A DNA stretch of 32,230 bases from Candidatus Nanopelagicaceae bacterium (GTDB taxonomy: Bacteria > Actinomycetota > Actinomycetes > Nanopelagicales > Nanopelagicaceae). Positions 1 to 9,361 of this stretch are shown piece after piece (position 1 is the first letter of the stretch; each line of letters starts with the position of its first letter). Below the pieces are notes generated by a model. It ran no database searches. It was not told the origin of the DNA and worked only from the letters and a program-made list of their open reading frames with translations. The stretch covers positions 1 through 32,230 of the forward strand of contig JALRKE010000006.1 in the NCBI GenBank assembly GCA_023254845.1, given 5' to 3'. The position numbers and the translations under genes were made by a program.

Positions 1-272
1 CTCTCAAGCGGAGACTCCTTAGGAACAATCAGCATTTGACCGCTCATACCCAAATGACCTACCAGAGCTAACTCTCTATCTAAAACAAACCAGAGAAACT
101 TTCCACGTCTTGTCACATCCTTTATTCGAGCGCCCTCAACGCTCTTAAGTGAAATAGTCGACCCACTTCTAGTGGCACGCGGGTGGAGAATCTCAAGGCG
201 TTTAATTCGTTTACCTGTTACCCAAGTGGCAAGTCCGCGTCGAACCGTTTCGACTTCGGGTAATTCCGGCAT
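1..272 (-). CDS. mutM: Formamidopyrimidine-DNA glycosylase, N-terminal part (runs off left edge)
   Basis: Minus-strand translation from CAT at 270-272 gives MPELPEVETVRRGLATWVTGKRIKRLEILHPRATRSGS..., the classic PELPEVET N-terminus, then GRFLWFVL-like and LVGHLGMSGQM motifs. Confidence 0.95.
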   Translation of the reverse strand, partial: MPELPEVETVRRGLATWVTGKRIKRLEILHPRATRSGSTISLKSVEGARIKDVTRRGKFLWFVLDRELALVGHLGMSGQMLIVPKESPLE

Positions 273-274
273 GG

Positions 275-952
275 CTAAAGTTTCTTAGTTATTTCCTCAT
301 AAGCAAGTCGAGCAGCTACTTGTTCGGCTTCGCGCTTGCTCTTCCCATGCCCTTCTGGGTAAGAGTTTCCATTAACGAGCGCAATTGCAACGAAATCTTT
401 ATCGTGGTCAGGGCCGGACTCAGAGACCCGGTACTCGGGGGCAGGCCAACCAGATGCAGCGACAATCTCTTGCAGAGCGGTCTTTCCATCCAGGCCTGCG
501 CCGCGCGATGATGCTTCTTCGATTAAGTTAGACATTAAATGTAGAAGTACATCTCTAGTCGCAGCAAAACCATGATCGAGATAGATCGCGCCGACTAAGG
601 CTTCAAAGGCATCAGCAAGAATCGAGTTCTTATCTCTTCCGCCAGTTACTTCTTCGCCTTTACCGATGCGCAGCGCTGTTCCAAGACCTAATTCACGACC
701 TATAGTTGCTAACGCCCGCATATTCACAACTCCGGAGCGCAGCGGCGAGAGCCTTGATTCATCCAAATCTGGAAATCGCTCATATAGAGCTTCTGTAACT
801 ACTAAGCCAAGAACGCTATCGCCTAAGAACTCAAGTCGTTCATTTGTGGGCAAGCCACCAGACTCATAAGCAAATGAGCGATGAGTGAGAGCGAGTTGAA
901 GAAGCTCTGGACTTACCGAAATTCCGAGCTTTTCGGTTAGCGCCAGAGACAG
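275..952 (-). CDS. rnc: Ribonuclease III
   Basis: NERLEFLGDSVLG signature plus C-terminal dsRBD. ORF track starts at an internal TTG (853), but the conserved N-terminal region (LALTEKLGISVSPELLQLALTHRSFAYESGGLP) continues in frame. The only plausible SD-spaced initiation codon upstream is CTG at 952-950. Confidence 0.9.
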   Translation of the reverse strand: MSLALTEKLGISVSPELLQLALTHRSFAYESGGLPTNERLEFLGDSVLGLVVTEALYERFPDLDESRLSPLRSGVVNMRALATIGRELGLGTALRIGKGEEVTGGRDKNSILADAFEALVGAIYLDHGFAATRDVLLHLMSNLIEEASSRGAGLDGKTALQEIVAASGWPAPEYRVSESGPDHDKDFVAIALVNGNSYPEGHGKSKREAEQVAARLAYEEITKKL

Positions 953-954
953 AA

Positions 955-1128
955 CTAAACCTCTAGAACTTGGCGCTTCTTATAAGTGCCGCAAGTTGGG
1001 CAAGCCGTGTGTTGAAGCTTCGGCTGTTGGCACTGATCGCAAGTAGAAGTTGCGGCTGGAGTTGCCTTCCAAGAACTGCGGCGATGGCGAGTGCGTGAGC
1101 GAGACATCTTTCGCTTGGGTAGTGGCAC
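955..1128 (-). CDS. rpmF: 50S ribosomal protein L32 (zinc-binding four-Cys form)
   Basis: GTG start at 1128; translation MPLPKRKMSRSRTRHRRSSWKATPAATSTCDQCQQPKLQHTACPTCGTYKKRQVLEV. Not in the ORF track because it is under 60 aa. Confidence 0.95.
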   Translation of the reverse strand: MPLPKRKMSRSRTRHRRSSWKATPAATSTCDQCQQPKLQHTACPTCGTYKKRQVLEV

Positions 1129-1231
1129 GGCCCTCTCCTTACTTCTCTTACTAGATGATTTCTAGTTACTAACTATCTCTCTGCGAGCGCGTAAGTATCC
1201 CCTAGCCCCGGGATTTATGACAAATCGAGCC

Positions 1232-1771
1232 CTATTTGGGCTGCCAACCCGCAAGGCCCGACCAGCGCGGATCAACCTTCTCGTGTGAATGGCCTGAGCC
1301 GAGTTTCTCCAGCCGCTCACCACACTCACTACATAGTCCCTGACAATCTGGCTTACATAGGGGGTTAAGTGGCATTGCTAAGACGACTGCATCGCGTATC
1401 GGGGTTTCGATATCAGCGAGATCGCCATCCATGGCAAATGTCTCATCATCGTCCTCTTCGTCTTCGGATTTTCTACTCTCATACATAAATAGTTCACGAA
1501 ACTCTTGATCCACATCTTCTCTCAACTCATCTAAGCAGCGACCGCACTCGCCCTCAGCATCACTTACTACTCGTCCAGAGATAAGCACTCCGTCAGATAC
1601 AGCCTCAGCTTTAAAGTCAATCTTGAGATTACTCCCAGCCTTGATTGCAAGCATCGGCGTTCCAATGGGCTCAGGCGCTGCAAATTCAAGGTGATAACTC
1701 TTCATCTCCCCCGCTCTACGCGGTAACTCATGGAGATTCACTTTAAATGGGGAATGGGAATTACTTTTCAT
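1232..1771 (-). CDS. DUF177 / YceD family protein
   Basis: Sequence character (GECGRCLDEL, C-terminal CKPDCQGLCSECG) and position directly upstream of rpmF. Confidence 0.88.
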   Translation of the reverse strand: MKSNSHSPFKVNLHELPRRAGEMKSYHLEFAAPEPIGTPMLAIKAGSNLKIDFKAEAVSDGVLISGRVVSDAEGECGRCLDELREDVDQEFRELFMYESRKSEDEEDDDETFAMDGDLADIETPIRDAVVLAMPLNPLCKPDCQGLCSECGERLEKLGSGHSHEKVDPRWSGLAGWQPK

Positions 1772-2246
1772 TCGTCCGCTAGTTGAGAAAGAACATCCTT
1801 ATCACTAGCTCCAGCCAATCGTTCACGTCCGCGGTTTACCGCTTCGAGGGTCTTATTCAAGATAACTTCAAGGGTTGCAAGTCGCGAGTCAATGTATGCA
1901 TCAACTTCTGCTCGCTCTTTCTCAACTTGTGCATGGGCCTCATCTACTAAACGACCTGCTTCCTCTCTAGCGGCAGCAACAATCGCAGTCTGCTCCACCA
2001 TGCGAGCCACTTCCTCACGAGCATGTGCAATCAACTTTTCTGCAGATTGACGGCCTTCTTCGATTATCTCTTCGCGATGCGCCAGCAACTTCTTGGCGCT
2101 AGTGAAGTCGGTAGGAAGAGATTCGTTTATTTCATCAAGGATTCCTAGAAGTTCCCCGCGATGAACGACGCAAGAGGCAGAAAGCGGTACGGCGCGAGAC
2201 TCCTTCACCATTGTTATGGCGGCTTGGATCTTCTCTAAAGATTCCA

Positions 2247-2247
<1 letters not shown>
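1768..2247 (-). CDS. DivIVA-like coiled-coil protein, SepIVA-type
   Basis: Coiled-coil protein rich in Glu/Ala/Arg between coaD and the DUF177 gene; overlaps the DUF177 start. Confidence 0.65.
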
Positions 2248-2738
<491 letters not shown>

Positions 2739-3305
2739 CTAACACGCCTCGGCATAGTAGATAGTGGCGGAACCATATTTACGCTCCTTCAGCGGAGTGA
2801 ATCCCGCGGGCCATTCGATGGCTTTACTCTTGGAGTCTCTCTCAATTGCGACTACCGAACCTTTTTTTAAAAAACCATTCTTGAAAAGTAATTTAAGCGA
2901 ATTCATGACTTCTTCCATTCCTAATTCATAGGGTGGATCCATAAAAACCACATCAAACCTATTTTCGCTCACCTTATCTAGGTACCTCGATACCGCCATA
3001 GTAATGACGCTACTGCTTCCAATTCCTTGAATATTTCCCAACATCTCATGATTACTTCTTGCAACACTCGTTGCCTTCTCTTCTTTATCAACAGCTTGCA
3101 CAAAAGCCGCACCCCGAGATAGCGCTTCCGCGCTCACTGCTCCTGAGCCAGAATAAAGATCTAGGAAGTGAAGATCACTCATCGAGCCGAATTCCGATTC
3201 CAAAGTTGAGAAGAGCGCCTCACGCGCGCGATCAGAAGTGGGTCGAACCGCGCCGGTAGGTGAGATTAGATTTCTGCCTTTGCCAAGGCCAGCAATGATT
3301 CTCAA
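2739..3305 (-). CDS. rsmD: 16S rRNA (guanine(966)-N(2))-methyltransferase RsmD
   Basis: LRIIAGLGKGRNLISPTGAVRPTSDRAREALFS ... DVVFMDPPYELG. ORF opens at 3374, but a TTG at 3305 matches the conserved N-terminus and avoids overlap with recG. Confidence 0.9.
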   Translation of the reverse strand: MRIIAGLGKGRNLISPTGAVRPTSDRAREALFSTLESEFGSMSDLHFLDLYSGSGAVSAEALSRGAAFVQAVDKEEKATSVARSNHEMLGNIQGIGSSSVITMAVSRYLDKVSENRFDVVFMDPPYELGMEEVMNSLKLLFKNGFLKKGSVVAIERDSKSKAIEWPAGFTPLKERKYGSATIYYAEAC

Positions 3306-3318
3306 GTTAGCCCCACTC

Positions 3319-5538
3319 TCACTTCTTCTCCAAGTAAGTTGCTCGCTCTTCTTGGCGCAATTTATCAACTTCATTGCTCAAGGCAGTATTTGAAATTAGT
3401 TCTGGATCACTATCGAGAATTTGTTCGGCCACAGTTCGAGCACGCATGATCACTTCTTCGTCACGGATTACTCGAAGTAGTCGAAGGTGTGACGTAGCGC
3501 CGGATTGAGCGCTACCTAAGACATCGCCCTCTCTGCGCTGCTCAAGATCTAATCGACTTAGCTCAAATCCATCGGTAGTGCTGGCTACCGCCTCTAGGCG
3601 AGCCATTGCAGGTGTGCCACTCGCGGTATTGGAAACTAATAAGCAGAGACCAGGAACGCTTCCTCGTCCAACTCGGCCCCGTAATTGGTGTAGCTGCGAG
3701 ACGCCAAAGCGATCAGCATCCATGATCACCATTATTGAAGCGTTGGGAACATCGACACCAACTTCGATTACGGTCGTAGACACTAGAACATCAATTTCGC
3801 CAGCGGAGAATTTGCCCATAGTTTCTTCCTTCTCCGCGTTATTCATCCGCCCATGTAGAGCGCTAACTCGCGCACCCTTTAGAGCCTTATCTCTTAGTTG
3901 GGGAAAGAGCTCTTCAACTGAATACTTACCTTTTACTTCTTCGCTCTCGGATTCCCCAGACAATCTCCGGGCGATCGCTAATTCCTCACTTGTTAGCCCA
4001 AATCTAGAGAAATCTGAGTTATCGGTAGCCGAAATTCTGGGCGCTACAACATAAGCCTGTTGTCCGCGTGCTACCTCTTCAAGAATTCTTTTCCAAGCCC
4101 GCTCCAAGAACTGTGGCTTCTCATTTGCCGCAATGACATGAGTTTGAATTGGAGTTCTCCCTAATGGGAGCTCATCTAAAATTGAAACATCTAAATCTCC
4201 AAAGACTGTCATCGCAACTGTTCGCGGAATTGGCGTCGCGGTCATTACGAGAACATGTGGTGGGAATTCAGATCGGTTCCTTAGGGCATCTCGTTGTTCA
4301 ACTCCAAAGCGGTGTTGCTCATCAATAACTAAGAGAGCTAGATCGTCGAACTCAATGCCTTCACTCAATAGCGCATGGGTTCCAATCAGAATTCCGATTT
4401 CGCCACTCTTCGTAGCCTTAAGTGTCTCGCCGCGATCGTTATTTGGTGTTGACCCAGTAAGTAGGGCAATTCGAGTAGAGATCTCCGCAGTTCCCAGCAT
4501 TCCCTGAAGAGCAAGGTCGCCTAGGAGCTTTTGAAAGTTTTTGTAATGCTGTTGTGCTAAAACTTCTGTTGGCGCAAGTAGAGCTGCTTGGCCACCTGCA
4601 TCAATGATTGCAAGCATCGCACGGAGCGCCACAATCGTCTTTCCAGAACCAACATCACCTTGCAAGAGTCGAAACATCGGCGAACTTCCATACAAGTCGC
4701 CTTCTATTTGGGCAGATACTCGCTTCTGACCAGCCGTTAGCTCAAACGGTAACCGAGAATCAAATTTGGCGAGAATGCCTTCTTTGTTGACTCTCTTTCG
4801 CAATTTTGTCCGCTGCTTCTTGATTTCATTCTTCCGGGCTAGGAGAAAGAGCTGCATTGTGAGCGCCTCATCGAAGGTAAGGCGCTCGCGCGCTAATTCA
4901 GCTTCCGCTAACGAACTCGGAAGATGTACTTGCTTTATCGCTTCGACCATCGTGGGAAATCCGAGCGCGCTGCGATATTGATCAGGGAGTGGCTCGGCAA
5001 GATCTCCCAAGGAATCAATTCCTAGCCGGACGCATTGCGCAACTTTCCAAGAGGGAAGCTTTTTTGTTGCCGGATAGACCGGCAAGTACTTTCCAGCAAA
5101 ATCACTTACTGCTTCTTCTTTATTATCGCCATCAGGGATCAATAGATAATCTGGATGAGATAGTTGGCGCTTGCCTTTAAAGACTCCGACTTTTCCAGCA
5201 AAAAGGCCCTCGCGTCCTTCCCTTAGATCTTTAGTGCGCCAGGCTTGATTGAAGAATGTCAGGATTAACTTCGCCCTTCCGTCCGAGACAATTACTTCAA
5301 GGATTCCGCCCTTTCTCCCGGGAATCCGTTTCACATTTACCTTCTCAATCCGCGCCATGATTGTCACTTCTTCTCCCTCAACAAGCGCTTCAATATCGGT
5401 AAGTTCGCCGCGCACTACGTATCGACGTGGATAGTGGCGAAGGAGATCTTCTAAGGTCTCAAGGCCCAACTCTTCGGCAAGAACTTTCGCGGTTCGGTCG
5501 CCAACTACCTTCGTTAGCTTCACCGCCATATTTGCCAT
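3319..5538 (-). CDS. recG: ATP-dependent DNA helicase RecG
   Basis: 739 aa; RLLQGDVGSGKT (Walker A), LLVIDEQHRFGVEQR, VMTATPIPRT, LRGRVGRG motifs. Confidence 0.97.
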   Translation of the reverse strand: MANMAVKLTKVVGDRTAKVLAEELGLETLEDLLRHYPRRYVVRGELTDIEALVEGEEVTIMARIEKVNVKRIPGRKGGILEVIVSDGRAKLILTFFNQAWRTKDLREGREGLFAGKVGVFKGKRQLSHPDYLLIPDGDNKEEAVSDFAGKYLPVYPATKKLPSWKVAQCVRLGIDSLGDLAEPLPDQYRSALGFPTMVEAIKQVHLPSSLAEAELARERLTFDEALTMQLFLLARKNEIKKQRTKLRKRVNKEGILAKFDSRLPFELTAGQKRVSAQIEGDLYGSSPMFRLLQGDVGSGKTIVALRAMLAIIDAGGQAALLAPTEVLAQQHYKNFQKLLGDLALQGMLGTAEISTRIALLTGSTPNNDRGETLKATKSGEIGILIGTHALLSEGIEFDDLALLVIDEQHRFGVEQRDALRNRSEFPPHVLVMTATPIPRTVAMTVFGDLDVSILDELPLGRTPIQTHVIAANEKPQFLERAWKRILEEVARGQQAYVVAPRISATDNSDFSRFGLTSEELAIARRLSGESESEEVKGKYSVEELFPQLRDKALKGARVSALHGRMNNAEKEETMGKFSAGEIDVLVSTTVIEVGVDVPNASIMVIMDADRFGVSQLHQLRGRVGRGSVPGLCLLVSNTASGTPAMARLEAVASTTDGFELSRLDLEQRREGDVLGSAQSGATSHLRLLRVIRDEEVIMRARTVAEQILDSDPELISNTALSNEVDKLRQEERATYLEKK

Positions 5539-5671
5539 GCTTCATTCTCCCGAATCACCGCATGAATAGGGCGTATATCTGGGTCAATTGGCGCTTCGGG
5601 CGCCTCTCCGGCTAATCTTGCGCCCGCATTATTGAAGAATTGGAATTTGAACGAACCCAAGGAGTACGACC

Positions 5672-5857
5672 GTGGCATCTGTATGCGATATCTGTGGCAA
5701 AGGCCCGAGCTTTGGCAACAATGTCTCACACTCAAATCGCCGTACCCGTCGCCGCTGGAATCCGAACATCCAGCGCATCCGTACTCTTGTAAACGGTTAC
5801 ACCAAGCGCCAGAACGTATGCACTTCCTGCCTTAAGGCTGGAAAGGTCGCTCGCTAG
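5672..5857 (+). CDS. rpmB: 50S ribosomal protein L28 (zinc-binding form)
   Basis: [37 protein letters not shown]...[15 protein letters not shown] start preceded by AAGGAG. Confidence 0.96.
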   Translation: MASVCDICGKGPSFGNNVSHSNRRTRRRWNPNIQRIRTLVNGYTKRQNVCTSCLKAGKVAR

Positions 5858-5860
5858 CCT

Positions 5861-6766
5861 TTATTTCCAGCTGTGGGTAAATCCCTCAGCAGTGATTTCA
5901 TTTCCATCAAGGGTAACTCCGCTTCCCGAGAGTACTTTCCCTATCTCTACAAATCCAGCTACGTCTTCACCTGAGGTGCCCAAGAGGACATGATCCTCAC
6001 CGCCATTTAAAACCCAATTTAGAAACTGTTCGCTATCTATCTCTTTTAGCTCACTGCCCTTTAGCACCTCTGAATTCAAATTAATCCCAACTCCACTTTC
6101 CGAAGCAATATGACCAGCATCAATCACGAGCCCATCACTTATATCTATGGCAGAGTTTAACTTTGCAAAACTTTCGCGGTATTTCAAATAGTCAACATTG
6201 GGCGCTTTATGTTGGGTAATTGCACGTTCTTCAATCTTCGAACTGGCAACCTTGCCTTGCGTAAGTAGTGCAAGACCTGCGGCCGATGATCCGGGAAGAT
6301 GGGAAACATAGACTGAATCACCTACTCGCGCTCCAGACCTAAGTAACGGTCTAGTTGTCTCACCTAACGCTGTAATTGAAATCGATAGTTGCTGCCCTGA
6401 AGAGATGTCACCACCGATAACTTGTGCCTCAACTAGATCTGATTCAAAAGCGATTCCTTTTGCAAGCTCGGTTGCACTGCTTACATATTTATCCGGAAGA
6501 ACTACCGTAACGAGTACGAACTCTGGCCAGCCACCCATCGCACAGAGATCGGCCAAGTTCGCCGCAGTAATCTTTCGACCCACTTCAAATAGCGAGCTCC
6601 ACTCTGGCTTGAAGTGAATACCTTCAACAGCGACATCAGCACAAGCAATAACTTGCTTGTTCGAGGTGAAGACTGCGCCATCATCGCCATTTGGAACAGA
6701 GAGGTTAGGTTTAGCAGGGCGCGCAAAGATCGCCTGGATCTGTCCAAGCAACTCCGCCTCTTTCAT
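5861..6766 (-). CDS. thiL: Thiamine-monophosphate kinase
   Basis: PNGDDGAVF, DVAVEGIHFKPEWSS, GRKITAANLADLCAMGG, DISDGLVIDAGHIA; ORF opens at 6787, with ATG at 6766 preceded by GAAGGGG. Confidence 0.95.
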   Translation of the reverse strand: MKEAELLGQIQAIFARPAKPNLSVPNGDDGAVFTSNKQVIACADVAVEGIHFKPEWSSLFEVGRKITAANLADLCAMGGWPEFVLVTVVLPDKYVSSATELAKGIAFESDLVEAQVIGGDISSGQQLSISITALGETTRPLLRSGARVGDSVYVSHLPGSSAAGLALLTQGKVASSKIEERAITQHKAPNVDYLKYRESFAKLNSAIDISDGLVIDAGHIASESGVGINLNSEVLKGSELKEIDSEQFLNWVLNGGEDHVLLGTSGEDVAGFVEIGKVLSGSGVTLDGNEITAEGFTHSWK

Positions 6767-6811
6767 CTCAACCCCTTCCGTTAGCAAGCCTAAGTGCGCT
6801 AGCCTAAAGAA

Positions 6812-7048
6812 ATGTCGATACAGGCTTACATACTCATCCAGACCGAGGTCGGAAAAGCAGGCAGCGTTACAAAAGCCATCGGTGGAATCGCCGGAGTCAC
6901 TATCGCCGAATCAGTGACTGGACCTTATGACGTGATCATGCGGGCTGAAGCTGCAAATATGGAGGAGCTCGGACGCACGGTATTAAATAAAGTCCAAGCA
7001 GTACCGGGCATCACCAGAACTCTTACTTGCCCAGTAGCAATCCTCTAA
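6812..7048 (+). CDS. Stand-alone Lrp/AsnC ligand-binding (RAM) domain protein without HTH
   Basis: 78 aa: MSIQAYILIQTEVGKAGSVTKAIGGIAGVTIAESVTGPYDVIMRAEAANMEELGRTVLNKVQAVPGITRTLTCPVAIL. Confidence 0.9.
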   Translation: MSIQAYILIQTEVGKAGSVTKAIGGIAGVTIAESVTGPYDVIMRAEAANMEELGRTVLNKVQAVPGITRTLTCPVAIL

Positions 7049-7089
7049 TCCAATACTCCCCTAACCCGCAACACGCTTAACTTCAATTG

Positions 7090-7124
7090 TTGCATTAATG
7101 CTACATAGTATTTATGCTACATAT
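7090..7124 (+). promoter_or_regulatory. Putative sigma70-like promoter with overlapping operator repeats, upstream of the xre gene
   Basis: TTGCAT (7090-7095), 17-bp spacer, TATGCT (7113-7118), then GTG at 7125. Palindrome GCATTAATGC (7092-7101) overlaps the -35; direct repeat ATGCTACATA at 7098-7107 and 7114-7123 (16-bp period). Confidence 0.6.
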
Positions 7125-7358
7125 GTGAGTAGAAATCCTGAGGAGCCGGTCTATAACCGGATTGAAGAGGTGAGAACAGATCTTGGACTCTCACGCCAAG
7201 ATCTAGCCGACAAGGTCGGCGTCCATTACCAAACCATCGGCTACCTCGAACGCGAGGAGTACAGCCCATCGCTTGTCCTGGCCCTACGCATTTCAGAGGC
7301 TCTCAAAACTCCCCTCTCTGAACTCTTTTCACTCGCTCAATTCAAGAAAGGCAGATAA
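7125..7358 (+). CDS. Xre-family HTH transcriptional regulator
   Basis: NRIEEVRTDLGLSRQDLADKVGVHYQTIGYLEREEYSPSLVLALRISEALKTPLSELFSL; likely GTG start at 7125 (ORF opens at 7098). Confidence 0.88.
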   Translation: MSRNPEEPVYNRIEEVRTDLGLSRQDLADKVGVHYQTIGYLEREEYSPSLVLALRISEALKTPLSELFSLAQFKKGR

Positions 7359-8201
7359 ATGTCTGAACTATCGATTGTTATTGTGAACCTAGCTGCGCTG
7401 GCAATCGCTTACCTATACATCTACCCCAAGTATGCAGGTAATGATGTAAAGAGAATGGCTTGGTTAGACACCGCTGTAGGTGGAGTCGCTTTGCTGGTTT
7501 TGGCTCCCTTCAACTGGGGCTCCCCCAGTGATTACACATTCATCGCCTTTGATACCAGTTGGTGGATATTCGCCATTCTCTCCTACGCATTACTCGAGCT
7601 TCCGCTCTTCTATTTTTATGTGAAGGCACGTGGTCTTGGACCGGAATATCGCAACCTTTTCAAATCGAGTGGTGGATTCACCGAGATGGCAAGCGAGAAG
7701 TCTGTGAGAAAACAACTTTCGGATACAAAGTGGGATGGATTGAGGACTAGAGGCGCGCTTCGGTTTCTAGTTTTCGGAACAAACACGACGATGATCGTAG
7801 GCACGATATTTCTCTTCAGAGTTGGTGATAACGGTTGGACGGCGTTGTTATTGCTTTATTTGGTGGCGATTTTCGTCTTTTGGTTCCTACTCCGAACCGC
7901 AGTCAGGTTGATTCCTGATGCTCCAGATAGCGCCCTTGACGAGCGATTAATTCAAGAGCGAAATAGCGTTTATCACAGGGCTTATCAATACTTATTCGGT
8001 GTTTCTGCAGTACTAGCAGGAGCTCTCTTAGGTTATTCCGTGACCCAGGATTTAGGCGATGACAGCGATGGCTTTAACTACACCTTGCCATTAACCTGGC
8101 CGCAGATAAATGCAATCTTCTGGCTGGTCTTTGGTTATGCATACATGCTCCCCTCTCTAATCATGGCCTGGCGCGAGTCAAGACGCATGGATAGAAAATG
8201 A
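7359..8201 (+). CDS. Multi-pass membrane protein of unknown function; C-terminal part resembles DUF2178-like proteins found beside Xre regulators
   Basis: 280 aa with several hydrophobic segments; internal ALDERLIQERNSVYHRAYQYLFG segment. Starts immediately after the xre stop and overlaps the next gene by ATGA. Confidence 0.75.
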   Translation: MSELSIVIVNLAALAIAYLYIYPKYAGNDVKRMAWLDTAVGGVALLVLAPFNWGSPSDYTFIAFDTSWWIFAILSYALLELPLFYFYVKARGLGPEYRNLFKSSGGFTEMASEKSVRKQLSDTKWDGLRTRGALRFLVFGTNTTMIVGTIFLFRVGDNGWTALLLLYLVAIFVFWFLLRTAVRLIPDAPDSALDERLIQERNSVYHRAYQYLFGVSAVLAGALLGYSVTQDLGDDSDGFNYTLPLTWPQINAIFWLVFGYAYMLPSLIMAWRESRRMDRK

Positions 8202-9361
8202 TGCAGAGAGATTTAACCCCCGATGTACTCCGCGGATTTGCACTACTTGGAATCCTCGTCGTCAATATCCAGTTCATGGGATTACATAGCGAAGAAGGAG
8301 CCCGTGGTGAGTGGTTATCGGGTGCCGTTAATGGGAGCGCTGGCTTCATCATGGCTGCTCTCTTCGCTGGAAAGTTCTATCTACTCTTCTCATTTCTCTT
8401 TGGGTACAGCTCGGCCTACATCATCAAAGATGAACGAGGTAATAGAGGTCGCTGGATAAAGCGCTGCTTTGCTCTAATGTTCTTTGGGGCATTGCATTTC
8501 ACCTTCTTATGGCACGGAGACATCATCTTCCTCTACGGTCTCCTTGGTCTACTTCTTCTCGCTTTCTTCTTTAGAAGTGATAGAACGCTCAAGATCTGGA
8601 CTCGCGTTATATACATAGTCTCCTCTGTATTTATAACGCTAATTGGAATTCTTCTGTTGATTGGTGAACGATTCTTCCCACAGGAAACCAGCGCTGAGGT
8701 ATTTGAGCCAAGGCTCAATGAAGTTCTCCGCAACGGCGCTTTTCTAGATGCAATCGGACCTCGTTTAGAGCTCTGGGTGTTTGGTCTCATTTCTGGCATC
8801 TTCTTACAAGGAGGATTGGCTTTCGCAGCCTTCCTTCTGGGCTTGCGTTTGGCGAGAAGCAAGTTTCTCTCTTTACCAATGGATCGCGCTCAGAATTCAA
8901 AGATGATCAAACGTGGTTTCCTACTTGGACTACCGATTCAACTAATTTCGGCTTTCACTGTAGTTAGAAATGAGCAAAGAACTGATCCCTCAGAAGCGAT
9001 CTATCTATTCTGCCTCTTCGTAGCATTCATCTCCGCTCCCCTACTTTCAATGGCGTATGTCGGAGTGATCCGAAAGCTTGTCGAAGATAAAGCTGGATTA
9101 GTCGCCTGGATGAAGCCGGCTGGACAGATGTCACTTACTGTTTACATCTCACAATCCATCATTACCTCATTGATATTCGGCCCTTGGGGTCTTGGCCTCT
9201 TTGCCGAACTGGAGACTTGGTCAGTATTCACTCTAGCTCTTGTAATCTGGCTCTTCTTGGTTGCCTTTTCGAACCTTTGGCTAAAGCGATTCAGCAAAGG
9301 ACCACTAGAGAAGTTGCTCGGTCTCTTAACGGGCAGGAACTCAAAACGTCAGAAGGCTTAA
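8198..9361 (+). CDS. DUF418 / YeiB-like integral membrane protein
   Basis: MMQRDLTPDVLRGFALLGILVVNIQFM N-terminus and C-terminal PAGQMSLTVYISQSIITSLIF...G motif typical of DUF418. Confidence 0.88.
   Translation: MMQRDLTPDVLRGFALLGILVVNIQFMGLHSEEGARGEWLSGAVNGSAGFIMAALFAGKFYLLFSFLFGYSSAYIIKDERGNRGRWIKRCFALMFFGALHFTFLWHGDIIFLYGLLGLLLLAFFFRSDRTLKIWTRVIYIVSSVFITLIGILLLIGERFFPQETSAEVFEPRLNEVLRNGAFLDAIGPRLELWVFGLISGIFLQGGLAFAAFLLGLRLARSKFLSLPMDRAQNSKMIKRGFLLGLPIQLISAFTVVRNEQRTDPSEAIYLFCLFVAFISAPLLSMAYVGVIRKLVEDKAGLVAWMKPAGQMSLTVYISQSIITSLIFGPWGLGLFAELETWSVFTLALVIWLFLVAFSNLWLKRFSKGPLEKLLGLLTGRNSKRQKA

Noticed and set aside
3578-4054. 158-aa plus-strand ORF
   Set aside because: Antisense shadow inside recG; composition reflects codon bias of the real gene; no recognisable family
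5520-5735. 71-aa minus-strand ORF upstream of recG
   Set aside because: Overlaps the recG start and antisense to the rpmB 5' end; no homology signature, likely spurious
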